DNA from: Streptomyces sp. NBC_01244
GTDB taxonomy: Bacteria > Actinomycetota > Actinomycetes > Streptomycetales > Streptomycetaceae
Length of the DNA stretch: 64,000 bases
Assembly (NCBI RefSeq): GCF_035987325.1
Contig: NZ_CP108488.1
Location: 3,472,001 to 3,536,000, forward strand
Direction of reading: 5' to 3'
This document shows, piece by piece, positions 39,224 to 49,633 of the stretch. Numbering within the stretch: the stretch's first letter is position 1; every line of letters starts with the position of its first letter. The position numbers were made by a program, and so were the translations under genes. The notes beneath the pieces were generated by a model. It saw only the letters and a program-made list of their open reading frames with translations, made no database searches and had not been told where the DNA came from.

Positions 39224-40243
39224 ATGCGTACCCGCACCCTCCTCCTCGGCCTGCTCCTCGGCCTCGCCGCCCTGCTGCTCCCGGCCCTCCCCGCGACGGC
39301 CGCGGACAACGGCACCTGGGGCGTCTTCCCGACACCCCCGGCCGGTGCGGCGATGACCGACCGCGCGTACTTCTTCCACCAGGGCGAGGCCGGCACCACC
39401 ATCAGCGACAGCGCGACGATCGTGAACTCCTCCGACAAGGAGCTGACGTTCCAGATATTCGCCACCGATGCCGTGAACACCCCGGTGGGCGGCGGCTTCG
39501 CACTGCTGCCGGTGGAGACGAAGCCCAAGGACGTGGGCACGTGGGTCGCGCTGCCGCCCGAGACCAAGACCACCGTCACCGTGCCGCCCAAGGGCCGCAA
39601 GGACTTCCCGTTCTCCGTGAAGGTCCCGGCGGACGCGACACCCGGTGACCACGTGGGCGGGATCGTCGCCCTCAACACCGCCGTGGAGGGCGTCCAGCAG
39701 GAGGGCAAGGTCCAGGTCGGGGTGAAGCGCCAGGTCGGTGCCCGGCTGTACTTCCGGGTCCCGGGTCCGGTGACCCCGGGGCTGAGCGTGGAGGACGTGA
39801 AGATCAGCCGGGCGGCGCCGCTGCTGCCCTGGGTCAAGGACGCCCGCGCCAAGATCACGTACTCCCTGGTCAACCGGGGCAACGTGGTCGTCGAACCGAA
39901 GGTGACGGTCTCCGCCGAGGGGCTGTTCGGCCGCCGGGTGCTCGACCGGCCGGCCCGCGAGCTGAAGCTCGTCCTGCTCCCGGGCCAGCGGATCGAGCTG
40001 ACCGAGGAGTGGGCGGACGCACCCCAGTCGGACTGGGTCACCGTCGACATCACCGCCGGCGCCTCGGCCTACCCCGACCTCGTCTCCTCCTCCGCTACGG
40101 ATTTCCTCGCGGTGCCGTGGACCGCACTCGGCGCCCTCCTGGTGCTGGCCGGCGCCGCCGTCGCCGCCCGGGCACTGCGCCGGCGCCGCCGGGCCTCCGC
40201 CGAACGGCCGGAACAGGCACCGGACTTGGCTGGAGTGCGCTGA
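39224..40243 (+). CDS. DUF916-type (WxL-interacting) membrane-anchored protein
   Basis: The product is about 339 residues from ATG 39224 (TGGAGAA upstream). It has a signal peptide (LLLGLLLGLAALLLPALPATAA), then a DUF916/WxL-interacting-protein-like domain (DRAYFFHQGEAGTTISDSATIVNSSDKELTFQIFATDA), a beta-rich second part (ARAKITYSLVNRGNVVVEPKVTV), one C-terminal membrane span (VPWTALGALLVLAGAAVAARAL) and a basic tail. This is the topology of the Firmicute partner of WxL proteins: outside domains held by a single C-terminal helix. The link to the upstream gene is structural inference. Confidence 0.72.
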   Translation: MRTRTLLLGLLLGLAALLLPALPATAADNGTWGVFPTPPAGAAMTDRAYFFHQGEAGTTISDSATIVNSSDKELTFQIFATDAVNTPVGGGFALLPVETKPKDVGTWVALPPETKTTVTVPPKGRKDFPFSVKVPADATPGDHVGGIVALNTAVEGVQQEGKVQVGVKRQVGARLYFRVPGPVTPGLSVEDVKISRAAPLLPWVKDARAKITYSLVNRGNVVVEPKVTVSAEGLFGRRVLDRPARELKLVLLPGQRIELTEEWADAPQSDWVTVDITAGASAYPDLVSSSATDFLAVPWTALGALLVLAGAAVAARALRRRRRASAERPEQAPDLAGVR

Positions 40244-40316
40244 TCGGCAAAGGTGTCCCCAGGGGACGGCATCCGGCCATCCCCGGGCAGGGGCAGGCGC
40301 CCGGGAGGCACCACAC

Positions 40317-41528
40317 ATGGCACGACAGCACGGCGAAGCGGAGCCCGGCCGGCCCGCGCACGAAACCCCCGCCGGCCGGCCCGCGGATCCCGCCGACGCG
40401 GGGATCGGGCTACTGGCCCTCGTCGAGCGGACTCTGGGCACGGGCACCGCGGTGTACGTCCCGGGGGACGGCTGGATCCGGCTCACGCTCCCGCTCGAGG
40501 ACGGTGGTCCGGCCCCGGTCACGGTGGACGTGATCGCGGACACCCGCCGGACCCCGCGCGGGATCGCGTACCTCCTGCCGGGCGGCGGATTGAACTTCGG
40601 CTCCGTCTTCTTCACCCCGTCCGACCTGAACCTCGCCCACCGGCTGCGCCGCGAGGGCCTTCTCGTCGTCGGCGTCACCCCGCGCGAGGACGCCGCGACC
40701 GCGCAGGACATCGGACCCGACTGGGGGCTCGCGGCGCACCGCCGGGATCTGGCCGCGGCCGTGGAGGCGCTGGAGGGGGCGCTCGGGCTGCCGTACCAGT
40801 ACGTGGGGCACTCCGCCGGGGCCCTGCTCGCCCTGGACGCCGCCGCGCACGACGAATCGCCCCGCCTGACCCGGGTGGTGGCCCTGGACACGACCGGCCC
40901 CTACTCCGGCGACCTGGCCGTGCGGGCGGCCCAGACCCGGGACGCGTACGAGGCCCGGATCGCTGGGGGCGCGTACGCGACCGACCCGGGCCTGGCGGCG
41001 CTGGTCGCCCGGGCCGTCACCGACCCGGCGGGCGCCTCGGATGTTCCCTGGCCCCCGGATCCCGGGCTCCGCTTCACCAACGCCGGGCTCGCCCACTACG
41101 CGCTGGTCCGCACCACCCTGCTGCCCGGCCCGGCGGACTGGATCCACACCCAGGGCCACGCGGCGGGCTCGTACGTCTTCGGAGCCGCCCCGGCCGGGGA
41201 CCGCTTCGGCCTCACCCACACCCCGCTGGCCACCTGGCACGCGGCGGCCACCGCCCTGGGCAGCGGGCTGGTCCCGACCGCTCTGATGCGGGACCTGGCC
41301 GCGGTCTGGGCGGGCGACGAGAAGACGTACGCGATCGACTGGGGGCGGATCTCCGCCGAAGTGGTGTGGATCAACACCGAGCTGGGCCGCGGCGACCACG
41401 CGCGCGGCCCCCGGCTGATCCGGGCGGGCGGCAACCGGCGGGTCCGCTTCGCCGTCGTCCCGGGCTACGGGCACGGCGACCCCCTCTGGTCGCAGACGGC
41501 GGCGGCGGACGTCTGGTCGCTGCTCTAG
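40317..41528 (+). CDS. Alpha/beta hydrolase
   Basis: The product is 403 residues from ATG 40317 with GGGAGG upstream. The nucleophile elbow is GHSAGA (near Ser 163), and the histidine is in GYGHGDPLWS near the C-terminus. There is no signal peptide, so it is cytoplasmic. The closest feeling is to a large serine-hydrolase family without a defined substrate. It is 73 bases after the DUF916 gene; whether it belongs to the same unit is unclear. Confidence 0.78.
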   Translation: MARQHGEAEPGRPAHETPAGRPADPADAGIGLLALVERTLGTGTAVYVPGDGWIRLTLPLEDGGPAPVTVDVIADTRRTPRGIAYLLPGGGLNFGSVFFTPSDLNLAHRLRREGLLVVGVTPREDAATAQDIGPDWGLAAHRRDLAAAVEALEGALGLPYQYVGHSAGALLALDAAAHDESPRLTRVVALDTTGPYSGDLAVRAAQTRDAYEARIAGGAYATDPGLAALVARAVTDPAGASDVPWPPDPGLRFTNAGLAHYALVRTTLLPGPADWIHTQGHAAGSYVFGAAPAGDRFGLTHTPLATWHAAATALGSGLVPTALMRDLAAVWAGDEKTYAIDWGRISAEVVWINTELGRGDHARGPRLIRAGGNRRVRFAVVPGYGHGDPLWSQTAAADVWSLL

Positions 41529-41592
41529 AGCAGGACCGTGCCGGGCTGAGCCGGGGCCCGGGCCGAGCAGGACTGTGCCGGGCTGAGCCGGG
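41528..41592 (+). repeat. Direct repeat after the hydrolase gene
   Basis: A 28-base sequence beginning GAGCAGGAC and ending GAGCCGGG occurs at 41528-41555 and again at 41565-41592 with one change (C to T). The first copy begins at the hydrolase stop codon. Confidence 0.85.
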
Positions 41593-41602
41593 CCGGGAAC
41601 GG

Positions 41603-41638
41603 GCTCGCCCCCCGCGGTGAGGGTTGCGGGGGGCGAGC
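41603..41638. terminator. Bidirectional terminator between hydrolase and mmsA
   Basis: An 11-base inverted repeat (41603-41613 and 41628-41638) lies between convergent genes. It lies after both stop codons. Confidence 0.8.
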
Positions 41639-41686
41639 GGTCCTACGAGGCGTGCGCCCGGCCGGGACTCCGGCCGGGGACTCCCG

Positions 41687-43186
<1,500 letters not shown>

Positions 43187-43197
43187 GCCTAACTCCT

Positions 43198-45078
43198 TCA
43201 CAGATGGCGACGTCGCTGCGCGGCTTGCCGGTCGTACTCTTCTCGGGCCCGGGCCGCCGACGCACGGGTCGCGGTCTCGGCCACAGGGACATCCCACCAC
43301 GCCTGTGCGGGGGGTGGGCCCGACACAGTGTCGGGTGTTCGGGTCTGCGCGTAGACACATGTGGGACGGTCCGCCGCCCGCGCCTCGGCGAGGGCTTTGC
43401 GCAGGTCACCGAGGGTGCGGGGGCGGATGACGGCCATCCCGAGGGAGGCCGCGTTGGCGGCCAGATCCACCGGCAGGGGCGCACCGCTGTACGAACCGTC
43501 CACCGCCCGGAAGCGGTAGGCGGTGGCGAACCCCTCGGCGCCCACCGCGTCCGAGAGGCCACCGATCGAGGCGTATCCGTGGTTGTCGAGGATCACCACC
43601 TTGACCGGGATCCCCTCCTGTACGGCGGTGACGATCTCGGTCGGGTTCATCAGGTACGTCCCGTCGCCGACCAGCGCCCACACCGGCCGCCCGGGGGCGG
43701 CCAGCGCGGTGCCGATCGCGGCGGGGATCTCGTAGCCCATGCAGGAGTACCCGTATTCGACGTGGTACTGGTCCGCGGAGCGGGCCCGCCACAGCTTGTG
43801 CAGGTCCCCGGGGAGCGAACCGGCGGCATTGATCAGGATGTCGTCACCGTCGACGAGACCGTCCAGCAGACCCAGCACCTGTGCCTGCGTCGGGACGGCG
43901 TCCTCGTCGGGAGCCGCGTACGCCCGGTCGACCAGCCGCTCCCACGCCCTCTTCCCTTCTTTGTACGCCGCCTCGTACGGGGGGTCCACCCTGTACCCGG
44001 TGACCGCGGCCCGCAGTTCGGCCAGGCCCTCCCGCGCATCGCAGACCAGGGGGCGGGCGGCGAGTTTGTGCGCGTCGTACGGGTCCAGGTTGAGCCCGAG
44101 GAACCGCACGCCGGGGTCCTGGAACAGCGTCGCGGAGGCGGTGGTGAAATCGGTGAGCCGGGTCCCGGCGGCGATCACCAGATCGGCTTCGCGGGCCAGC
44201 GCGTCGGCGGTGGCCGTGCCGGTGTGCCCGATCCCGCCCACGTCGGCGGGGTGGTCCCAGGGCAGGGCCCCCTTGCCCGCCTGGGTGGAGGCCACCGGGA
44301 TCCCGGTGGCCTCGGCGAACTCCGCCAGCGCCGCGCCCGCCGCGCTGTGCCGGATCCCGCCGCCGGCGATGATCAGCGGCCGCACGGAGCCGCGTACGGC
44401 GCGGGCTGCCTGCGCCAGCTCGGTCCGGTCGGGGCGGGGCCGGCGTACGCCCCACACCCGCTCGGCGAAGAACTCCTCCGGCCAGTCGTACGCCTCGGCC
44501 TGTACGTCCTGCGGCAGCGCGAGGGTGACGGCGCCGGTGCTCACCGGGTCGGTGAGGACCCGTACGGCCTGCAGCGCGGCCGGAATCAGGGCTTCGGGAC
44601 GGGTGACGCGGTCGAAATGGCGGGAGACGGGGCGCAGGGTGTCGTTGACGGAGACATCACCCGCATGAGGGACCTCCAGCTGCTGGAGGACGGGGTCGGC
44701 GGGCCGGGTCGCGAAGGCGTCCCCGGGCAGCAGGAGCACCGGGATCCGGTTGATGGTGGCGAGGGCGGCCCCGGTGACGAGGTTGGTGGCGCCCGGGCCG
44801 ATGGAGGTGGTGACGGCGTGCGCGGAGAGCCGCCCGCTCTGCCGCGCGAACCCGACGGCGGCGTGCACCATGGCCTGCTCGTTGCGGCCCTGCAGGAACG
44901 GCATCTCCCCGCGGCCGGTCTCCAGCAGGGCCTGGCCGATCCCGGCGACGTTCCCGTGCCCGAAGATCCCCCAGGTGGCGGCGATCAGCCGCCGGCGGTG
45001 TCCGTCGCGCTCGGTGTACTGCCGGGAGAGGAAGCGGACGAGGGCCTGCGCGACGGTGAGCCGGACGGTCGGTGTCAT
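43198..45078 (-). CDS. iolD: 3D-(3,5/4)-trihydroxycyclohexane-1,2-dione hydrolase (IolD)
   Basis: The product is about 626 residues from ATG 45078 and overlaps the iolB stop by 4 bases. It is a thiamine-diphosphate enzyme of the acetolactate synthase fold: the glutamate region GIFGHGNVAGIGQALLE at the N-terminus and the TPP/metal motif GDGTYLMNPTEIVTA near residue 480. IolD opens the cyclohexane ring of the inositol intermediate to 5-deoxy-glucuronate. The length fits the family. Confidence 0.94.
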   Translation of the reverse strand: MTPTVRLTVAQALVRFLSRQYTERDGHRRRLIAATWGIFGHGNVAGIGQALLETGRGEMPFLQGRNEQAMVHAAVGFARQSGRLSAHAVTTSIGPGATNLVTGAALATINRIPVLLLPGDAFATRPADPVLQQLEVPHAGDVSVNDTLRPVSRHFDRVTRPEALIPAALQAVRVLTDPVSTGAVTLALPQDVQAEAYDWPEEFFAERVWGVRRPRPDRTELAQAARAVRGSVRPLIIAGGGIRHSAAGAALAEFAEATGIPVASTQAGKGALPWDHPADVGGIGHTGTATADALAREADLVIAAGTRLTDFTTASATLFQDPGVRFLGLNLDPYDAHKLAARPLVCDAREGLAELRAAVTGYRVDPPYEAAYKEGKRAWERLVDRAYAAPDEDAVPTQAQVLGLLDGLVDGDDILINAAGSLPGDLHKLWRARSADQYHVEYGYSCMGYEIPAAIGTALAAPGRPVWALVGDGTYLMNPTEIVTAVQEGIPVKVVILDNHGYASIGGLSDAVGAEGFATAYRFRAVDGSYSGAPLPVDLAANAASLGMAVIRPRTLGDLRKALAEARAADRPTCVYAQTRTPDTVSGPPPAQAWWDVPVAETATRASAARAREEYDRQAAQRRRHL

Positions 45079-46082
45079 GCGGAGTCCTCCGCTCGGTGGT
45101 GGAAGGGCAGCCGGGGGTCGACGTCCCGGCCGGTCCAGGTGGAGCGGATCCACCCGTGATCGGGGTGGTCCCGGATGAGCCACTCCCGGGTCGCTCCGGG
45201 TCCCGCCATGACGTTGAGGTAGTACATGTCGTGGCCGGGCGCGGCGATGGAGGGGCCGTGCCAGCCGTCCGGGATGAGGACCGCGTCACCGGTCCTCACC
45301 TCGGTGAGGATGTCGGTCTTCCCCGCCGGGGAGGGGGTGACACGCTGATAGCCGAGGCCGGGTGTGTCCCCGTGCGGGGCGATCTCGTAGTAGTAGATCT
45401 CCTCCAGCCGGGATTCCACGCCGGGGTGGTGCTCGTCGTGCTTGTGGGGCGGGTACGAGGACCAGTTGCCGCCGGGGGTGAGCACCTCCACGGCGATGAG
45501 CCGGTCGCAGTCGAAGACTCCGGCGGCGGCGAAGTTGTTGACCTGGCGGGAGCACTGTCCGGCTCCCCGGAGCTCCACGGGAACCTCGGCGGCGGCCCCG
45601 TACCGGGCGGGTAGGCGCTGCTCGCAGCGGGCGCCGACGAGCGCGAAGCGGCCGCCGTCGGCCGACTGGATCTCGGCGTGTCCGTCCCGGGGCAGGTAGG
45701 CGAAGTCGGTGGGCCCGTCGAACACCCCGCGCCGCCCCCGCAGCCGGAAGACCTCCTCAAACGCCGGAGGGGCTGATTTTCGGCCGGTGTCGCCCTGCAG
45801 GGCGACTCCAGCCTCGCCGGCGTTCGAGGCGCGGGGGTCCGGGGGCGGAGCCCCCGCCGGGTCCGGGGCGGAGCCCCGGGACAGGGGGCTGGGGGCGGAG
45901 CCACCAGTTTCGGGAAGGGGCGGGGTCGGGGAAGGCTCCGCGCAGCGGACCTCGCAGCTGCCCGCCAGGGGGAGCACGATCCACTCCGACTTCCCGCACG
46001 GGTGCGCGTACACCTCCCCCGGCGCGAGGTCGAGCACGAGCAGCCCCGTCCAGTCCATCGCCCACTCAGACACCACCGGCAC
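45075..46082 (-). CDS. iolB: 5-deoxy-glucuronate isomerase (IolB) with an in-frame insertion
   Basis: The product is 335 residues. The conserved IolB parts are GLLVLDLAPGEVYAHPCGKSEWIVLPLAG at the start and PPHKHDEHHPGVESRLEEIYYYE (metal-binding His and Glu) with DGWHGPSIAAPGHDMYYLNVMAG later. Residues about 50-108 are a foreign Pro/Gly/Ala-rich stretch (SPTPPLPETGGSAPSP...) not expected in IolB; the DNA matches a dispersed palindromic repeat. Without it the protein is about 275 residues, close to family size but short by some 20 residues at the N-terminus. GTG 46082 has GGAGG upstream inside iolC. IolB makes 5-keto-2-deoxygluconate from the IolD product. Confidence 0.85.
   Translation of the reverse strand: MPVVSEWAMDWTGLLVLDLAPGEVYAHPCGKSEWIVLPLAGSCEVRCAEPSPTPPLPETGGSAPSPLSRGSAPDPAGAPPPDPRASNAGEAGVALQGDTGRKSAPPAFEEVFRLRGRRGVFDGPTDFAYLPRDGHAEIQSADGGRFALVGARCEQRLPARYGAAAEVPVELRGAGQCSRQVNNFAAAGVFDCDRLIAVEVLTPGGNWSSYPPHKHDEHHPGVESRLEEIYYYEIAPHGDTPGLGYQRVTPSPAGKTDILTEVRTGDAVLIPDGWHGPSIAAPGHDMYYLNVMAGPGATREWLIRDHPDHGWIRSTWTGRDVDPRLPFHHRAEDSA
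45755..45932. repeat. Streptomyces-type dispersed palindromic repeat inside iolB
   Basis: The stretch contains CCTCAAACGCCGGAGGGGCTG (45755-45775) and its inverted near-copy (45809-45829), then GGGGGCGGAGCCCCC and GGGGCGGAGCCCCGG hairpins (45840-45880) and GGGGGCGGAGCC and TTTCGGGAAGGGGCGGGG (45891-45924). This combination is familiar from many Streptomyces intergenic regions. Here it is in coding sequence and in frame, adding about 59 codons. Its exact ends are uncertain by a few bases. Confidence 0.75.
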
Positions 46083-47076
46083 GGCCGAGCACCTCCTCCA
46101 CTTCCGCCGCGAACGGCATCGCCGTCGAACACGCGAGCCGTGAGGCCACGATGGCCCCGGCCGCGTTCGCGTAGCCGATCGTCCGTTTCAACTCCCACCC
46201 CGCGAGCAGCCCGTGGCACAGGGCCCCGCCGAAGGCGTCTCCCGCGCCCAGCCCGTTGACGACCGTCACCGGTACCGGGGGGAGCTCCGCCACCGTCCCG
46301 TCCCGGTGGACGGCCAGCACACCCGCCGGACCCCGCTTCACGACCGCCAGCTCCACTCCGGCAGCGAGCAGCGCCCGCGCGGCCGCGTACGCCTCGGTCT
46401 CGCCGGTGGCGATCGCACACTCCTCGGCGTTGCCCACGGCCACCGTGGCGAGGGACAGCGCCCGGCGGTACCACTCCCCGGGCTCGGCGGCGCCGTCCCC
46501 GGCGTCGGGCCCGGCGTCGTCCCCGGCGCCGGAGGGCCACAACATGGGCCGCCAGTCCAGGTCGAAGACCGTGATCCCGGACTTCGAACGTGCCTCCAGC
46601 GCCGCCAGGGTGGCCGTCCGGCTCGGCTCCGCGCTGAGCCCTGTACCGGTCATCCAGAACACCCGCGCCGACCGCACCGCGTCGAGGTCGAGCTCGTCCG
46701 CGGCGATCTCCAGGTCGGGCGCCTTCGGGTAGCGGTAGAAGTACAGCGGGAAATCGTCCGGCGGGAAGATCTCGCAGAAGGTCACCGGCGTCGGATAGGC
46801 CGCCACCTCCCCGGCCCACCGGTCGTCCACCCCGAACCCGCGCAGTTCCGCCCGGAGATACGCGCCGAAGGGGTCCGCTCCGGTCCGGGTGATCACCGCC
46901 GTGCGCCGGCCCAGCCGGGCCGCCGCGACGGCGACGTTGGTCGGGGAACCGCCCAGGAACTTCCCGAAGGTGTCCGCCTCGCCGAGCGGTACGCCCGTCT
47001 TCAGGGGGTAGAGATCCACCCCGATCCGCCCCATCGTGATCAGGTCGAACGCCAACGGATCCGCAGCCATCACCAC
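46066..47076 (-). CDS. iolC: 5-dehydro-2-deoxygluconokinase (IolC), PfkB family
   Basis: The product is 336 residues (GTG 47076; ATG 47070 is an alternative). It shows GRIGVDLYP and FGKFLGGSPTNVAVAAARLG (PfkB signature 1) and NGLGAGDAFGGALCHGLLAG (signature 2, catalytic Asp). Residues about 175-195 are an Asp/Gly/Ala-rich insert (GAGDDAGPDAGDGAAE), a low-complexity loop. IolC phosphorylates 5-keto-2-deoxygluconate with ATP. It is the first gene of the minus-strand iol operon, 60 bases from the divergent iolE-like gene, and overlaps iolB by 17 bases. Confidence 0.92.
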   Translation of the reverse strand: MVMAADPLAFDLITMGRIGVDLYPLKTGVPLGEADTFGKFLGGSPTNVAVAAARLGRRTAVITRTGADPFGAYLRAELRGFGVDDRWAGEVAAYPTPVTFCEIFPPDDFPLYFYRYPKAPDLEIAADELDLDAVRSARVFWMTGTGLSAEPSRTATLAALEARSKSGITVFDLDWRPMLWPSGAGDDAGPDAGDGAAEPGEWYRRALSLATVAVGNAEECAIATGETEAYAAARALLAAGVELAVVKRGPAGVLAVHRDGTVAELPPVPVTVVNGLGAGDAFGGALCHGLLAGWELKRTIGYANAAGAIVASRLACSTAMPFAAEVEEVLGRAGGV

Positions 47077-47136
47077 ACCATTCCTCCCGACCGAGTGCTC
47101 CCCGTACCCAAGAGCCTCGCACCCTAAGGTGGCCGT
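47077..47136. promoter_or_regulatory. Divergent iol promoter region
   Basis: These 60 bases must carry both iol promoters or their upstream parts. No clear palindrome stands out; the iol regulator gene is not in this window. Confidence 0.4.
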
Positions 47137-48051
47137 ATGACGTCCTCACCGCCCGCGTTGACCCGTATCCGCGTCGGTTCGGCTCCGGACTCCTGGGGGG
47201 TCTGGTTCCCCGACGATCCCCGGCAGACCCCGTGGGAGCGGTTCCTCGACGAGGTCGCCGAAGCCGGGTACGAATGGATCGAGCTCGGCCCCTACGGCTA
47301 TCTCCCCACCGATCCCGTCCGCCTCGCCGACGAGGTCGGGGCGCGCGGCCTGCGCGTCTCCGCGGGAACCGTCTTCACCGGACTCCATCACGGGCCCGCC
47401 GTGTGGGAAGCCACCTGGGAGCACGTGTCGCGGATCGCGGAGCTCACCCGGGCCATGGGCGCCGCGCACCTCGTCGTGATCCCCTCCTTCTGGCGGGACG
47501 ACAAGACCGGCGAGGTGCTGGAGGACCGCACCCTCACCCCCGGGGCCTGGCGCGAACTGACCACGCAGACCGAGCGGCTGGGGAAGCGGGTCCAGGACGA
47601 GTACGGGCTGCGGATCGTCGTCCACCCGCACGCGGACACGCACATCGACACCCCCGAGAACGTGGCGCGCTTCCTCGACGCCACCGACCCGGCGCTGGTC
47701 TCCCTCTGCCTGGACACCGGGCACTACGCGTACTGCGGCGGCGACAGCGTCCGGGCGATCGAGACGTTCGGCGAGCGGATCGGCTACCTCCACCTCAAGC
47801 AGGTCGATCCGCGGATCCTCGCCGAAGTCGTCCGGGACCAGGTCCCGTTCGGGCCGGCCGTGGCCCGTGGGGTGATGTGCGAGCCGCCGTCGGGGGTGCC
47901 CGCGCTGGAACCGGTGCTGGCGGCCGCCGAGCGGCTCGGTGTGGACCTGTTCGCCATCGTGGAGCAGGACATGTACCCGTGCCCGCCCGACCGGCCGCTG
48001 CCGATCGCCCGCCGCACCCGTGCCCACCTGCGCTCCTGTGGCGCCCGCTGA
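47137..48051 (+). CDS. Inosose dehydratase-like TIM-barrel protein (IolE/IolI family)
   Basis: The product is 304 residues. The AP-endonuclease-2 type TIM barrel of sugar isomerases is visible: [15 protein letters not shown] at the start, then [41 protein letters not shown] (metal site) and YLHLKQVDP. IolE dehydrates scyllo-inosose; IolI and IolH are relatives with isomerase activity. APDSWGVWF fits IolE-like members best, and iolG is directly downstream. The exact reaction is not settled by sequence. Confidence 0.82.
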   Translation: MTSSPPALTRIRVGSAPDSWGVWFPDDPRQTPWERFLDEVAEAGYEWIELGPYGYLPTDPVRLADEVGARGLRVSAGTVFTGLHHGPAVWEATWEHVSRIAELTRAMGAAHLVVIPSFWRDDKTGEVLEDRTLTPGAWRELTTQTERLGKRVQDEYGLRIVVHPHADTHIDTPENVARFLDATDPALVSLCLDTGHYAYCGGDSVRAIETFGERIGYLHLKQVDPRILAEVVRDQVPFGPAVARGVMCEPPSGVPALEPVLAAAERLGVDLFAIVEQDMYPCPPDRPLPIARRTRAHLRSCGAR

Positions 48052-48094
48052 ACCGGATCCCCCGGCCGTACGCACCCTCGTGGAGGAACAGAAC

Positions 48095-49108
48095 ATGACC
48101 AGCACGCTCGGCATCGCCGTCATCGGTACCGGGAAGATGGGCTCCGACCACGTCCGCCGCTTCGGCCGGACGGTCGGCGGGGCCCGGGTGGTGGCCGTGG
48201 CCGACCCGGACGGGGACCGGGTCAAGGAGGTCACGGCCGGTCTGGAGGGGGCGAGCGCGCACACCGATCCGGCGGCCGCGATAGCGGCGCCCGGGGTGGA
48301 CGCCGTACTGATCGCCTCGCCCGGGCCCGCCCATGAGGAAGCGATCCTGCACGCGCTGGAGCGCCGGCTGCCGGTGCTCTGCGAGAAGCCGCTGACCCCC
48401 GAGCCGGCGGGCGCCCTGCGGATCATGGAGGCGGAGGCGCGGCTGGGCCGCCGGCTCGTCCAGGTCGGCTTCATGCGGCGCTACGACGCCGAGTACGCGC
48501 GGCTCAAGGAGCTGATCGACGCGGGCGGCATCGGGCGGCCGCTGTTCCTGCACTGCCGGCACCGCAACGCCGCCTCGCCGTCCTTCTTCACCAGCGACAT
48601 GCTGATCAGCGATTCGGTGGTGCACGAGGTGGACGCGGCCCGCTGGCTGCTGGGCCAGGAGATCACCGCGGTGACCGTGTTCTCCCCGACGCCCGCCTCG
48701 GCCGCCCGCGAGGGGCTGCGCGATCCCCGGTTCGTCCTCATGGAGACCTCCGGCGGCGCCGTGGTCGACGTGGAGATCTTCGTCAACTGCGGTTTCGGCT
48801 ACCAGGTGCAGTGCGAGGCGGTCGGCGAGTCCGGCACCGCCCGGATCGGCGACGGCCACGCGATGGTCGTCCAGTCGGCGGGCCGCTGGGGCGGGGAGAT
48901 CGACCAGGACTTCACGGTGCGGTTCGCGGACGCCTACGACCGCCAGCTCCGCCGTTGGGTCGCCGCGGCCGCGCTGGGCCGGGTGGACGGTCCCGACGCG
49001 TGGGACGGCTACGCGGCGGCGGCCGTCTCCGCGGCGGGCCTCGCTGCGGCCCGCAGCGGCGTACGGACCCAGGTGGAACTGGCCCAACGCCCGGCCCTCT
49101 ACCTCTGA
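48095..49108 (+). CDS. iolG: Inositol 2-dehydrogenase-like oxidoreductase (IolG, Gfo/Idh/MocA)
   Basis: The product is about 337 residues from ATG 48095 (TGGAGGA upstream). N-terminal Rossmann fold [12 protein letters not shown]; the family lysine is in CEKPL (near 108); a second motif, [14 protein letters not shown], matches inositol dehydrogenases. The enzyme oxidises myo-inositol or scyllo-inositol to inosose with NAD(P). It completes the pathway together with the genes on both strands. It starts 43 bases after the iolE-like gene. Confidence 0.85.
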   Translation: MTSTLGIAVIGTGKMGSDHVRRFGRTVGGARVVAVADPDGDRVKEVTAGLEGASAHTDPAAAIAAPGVDAVLIASPGPAHEEAILHALERRLPVLCEKPLTPEPAGALRIMEAEARLGRRLVQVGFMRRYDAEYARLKELIDAGGIGRPLFLHCRHRNAASPSFFTSDMLISDSVVHEVDAARWLLGQEITAVTVFSPTPASAAREGLRDPRFVLMETSGGAVVDVEIFVNCGFGYQVQCEAVGESGTARIGDGHAMVVQSAGRWGGEIDQDFTVRFADAYDRQLRRWVAAAALGRVDGPDAWDGYAAAAVSAAGLAAARSGVRTQVELAQRPALYL

Positions 49109-49388
49109 TCCACCCGCTCCGGCCTAGGGCCTGTCGATGGCGCACCCCGGCCCCGGGCCGGTACGGCTGCTCTCCCTCCCCGTGTGCCACCCGTGTCACG
49201 AGGGTCGCCCTTGTGTCACGCATGTCCGCATTACGCGGGTCTTCCGTCACAGCCGGACGACAGCCCCTCCCCTGGCCTCACCCTGCGTCGTTCCCCGGGC
49301 ACAACCTGAGTGATCGTCAGTGTCCACGCGCCGGCTCCCCCGACGGCCTCCCGGCCGGCCCCGCGGCGTGGACAAGGAGGTGTCAAGG
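49109..49388. other. Intergenic region between iolG and the BldC-like gene
   Basis: No gene or clear terminator is seen in 280 bases. The BldC-like gene has a perfect AAGGAGGTG ribosome site at its end (49374-49382). Its promoter must lie here. Confidence 0.45.
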
Positions 49389-49589
49389 ATGAGCGACCGA
49401 CAGCTGTGGTCGTACAAGGAGATCGCCGCTCACATCCGGGTCCAGCCGGACACAGTGCGCTCCTACCGCAAGCACGGGCTGCTGCCCGCCCCCGACCACG
49501 TGGAGGGCGGAAAGCCCTACTGGTACGCCGACACCATCCGCACCTGGGTGGCGCGCCGGCCCGGCAACCGCGGACGCCGCGAGGACTGA
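49389..49589 (+). CDS. Small BldC/MerR-like DNA-binding protein
   Basis: The product is about 66 residues from ATG 49389, which sits 6 bases after AAGGAGGTG, an exceptionally strong ribosome site. It consists of one winged helix-turn-helix of MerR/BldC/excisionase type: SYKEIAAHIRVQPDTVRSYRKHGLLP, then the wing with HVEGGKPYWYADTIRTW. It lacks the dimerisation helix of true MerR proteins. BldC, a developmental regulator in Streptomyces, has the same plan. It could also be a relative with another role. It is convergent with the MMPL gene. Confidence 0.8.
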   Translation: MSDRQLWSYKEIAAHIRVQPDTVRSYRKHGLLPAPDHVEGGKPYWYADTIRTWVARRPGNRGRRED

Positions 49590-49633
49590 CACGGCGTCCG
49601 GTGCAGGGACGGGACCCTCCCGGGCCCCGTCCG

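Noticed and set aside
37673..40891. Open frame of over 1000 codons on the minus strand across the WxL-like and DUF916 genes
   Set aside because: It runs through two genes with signal peptides on the other strand and has no recognisable domain.
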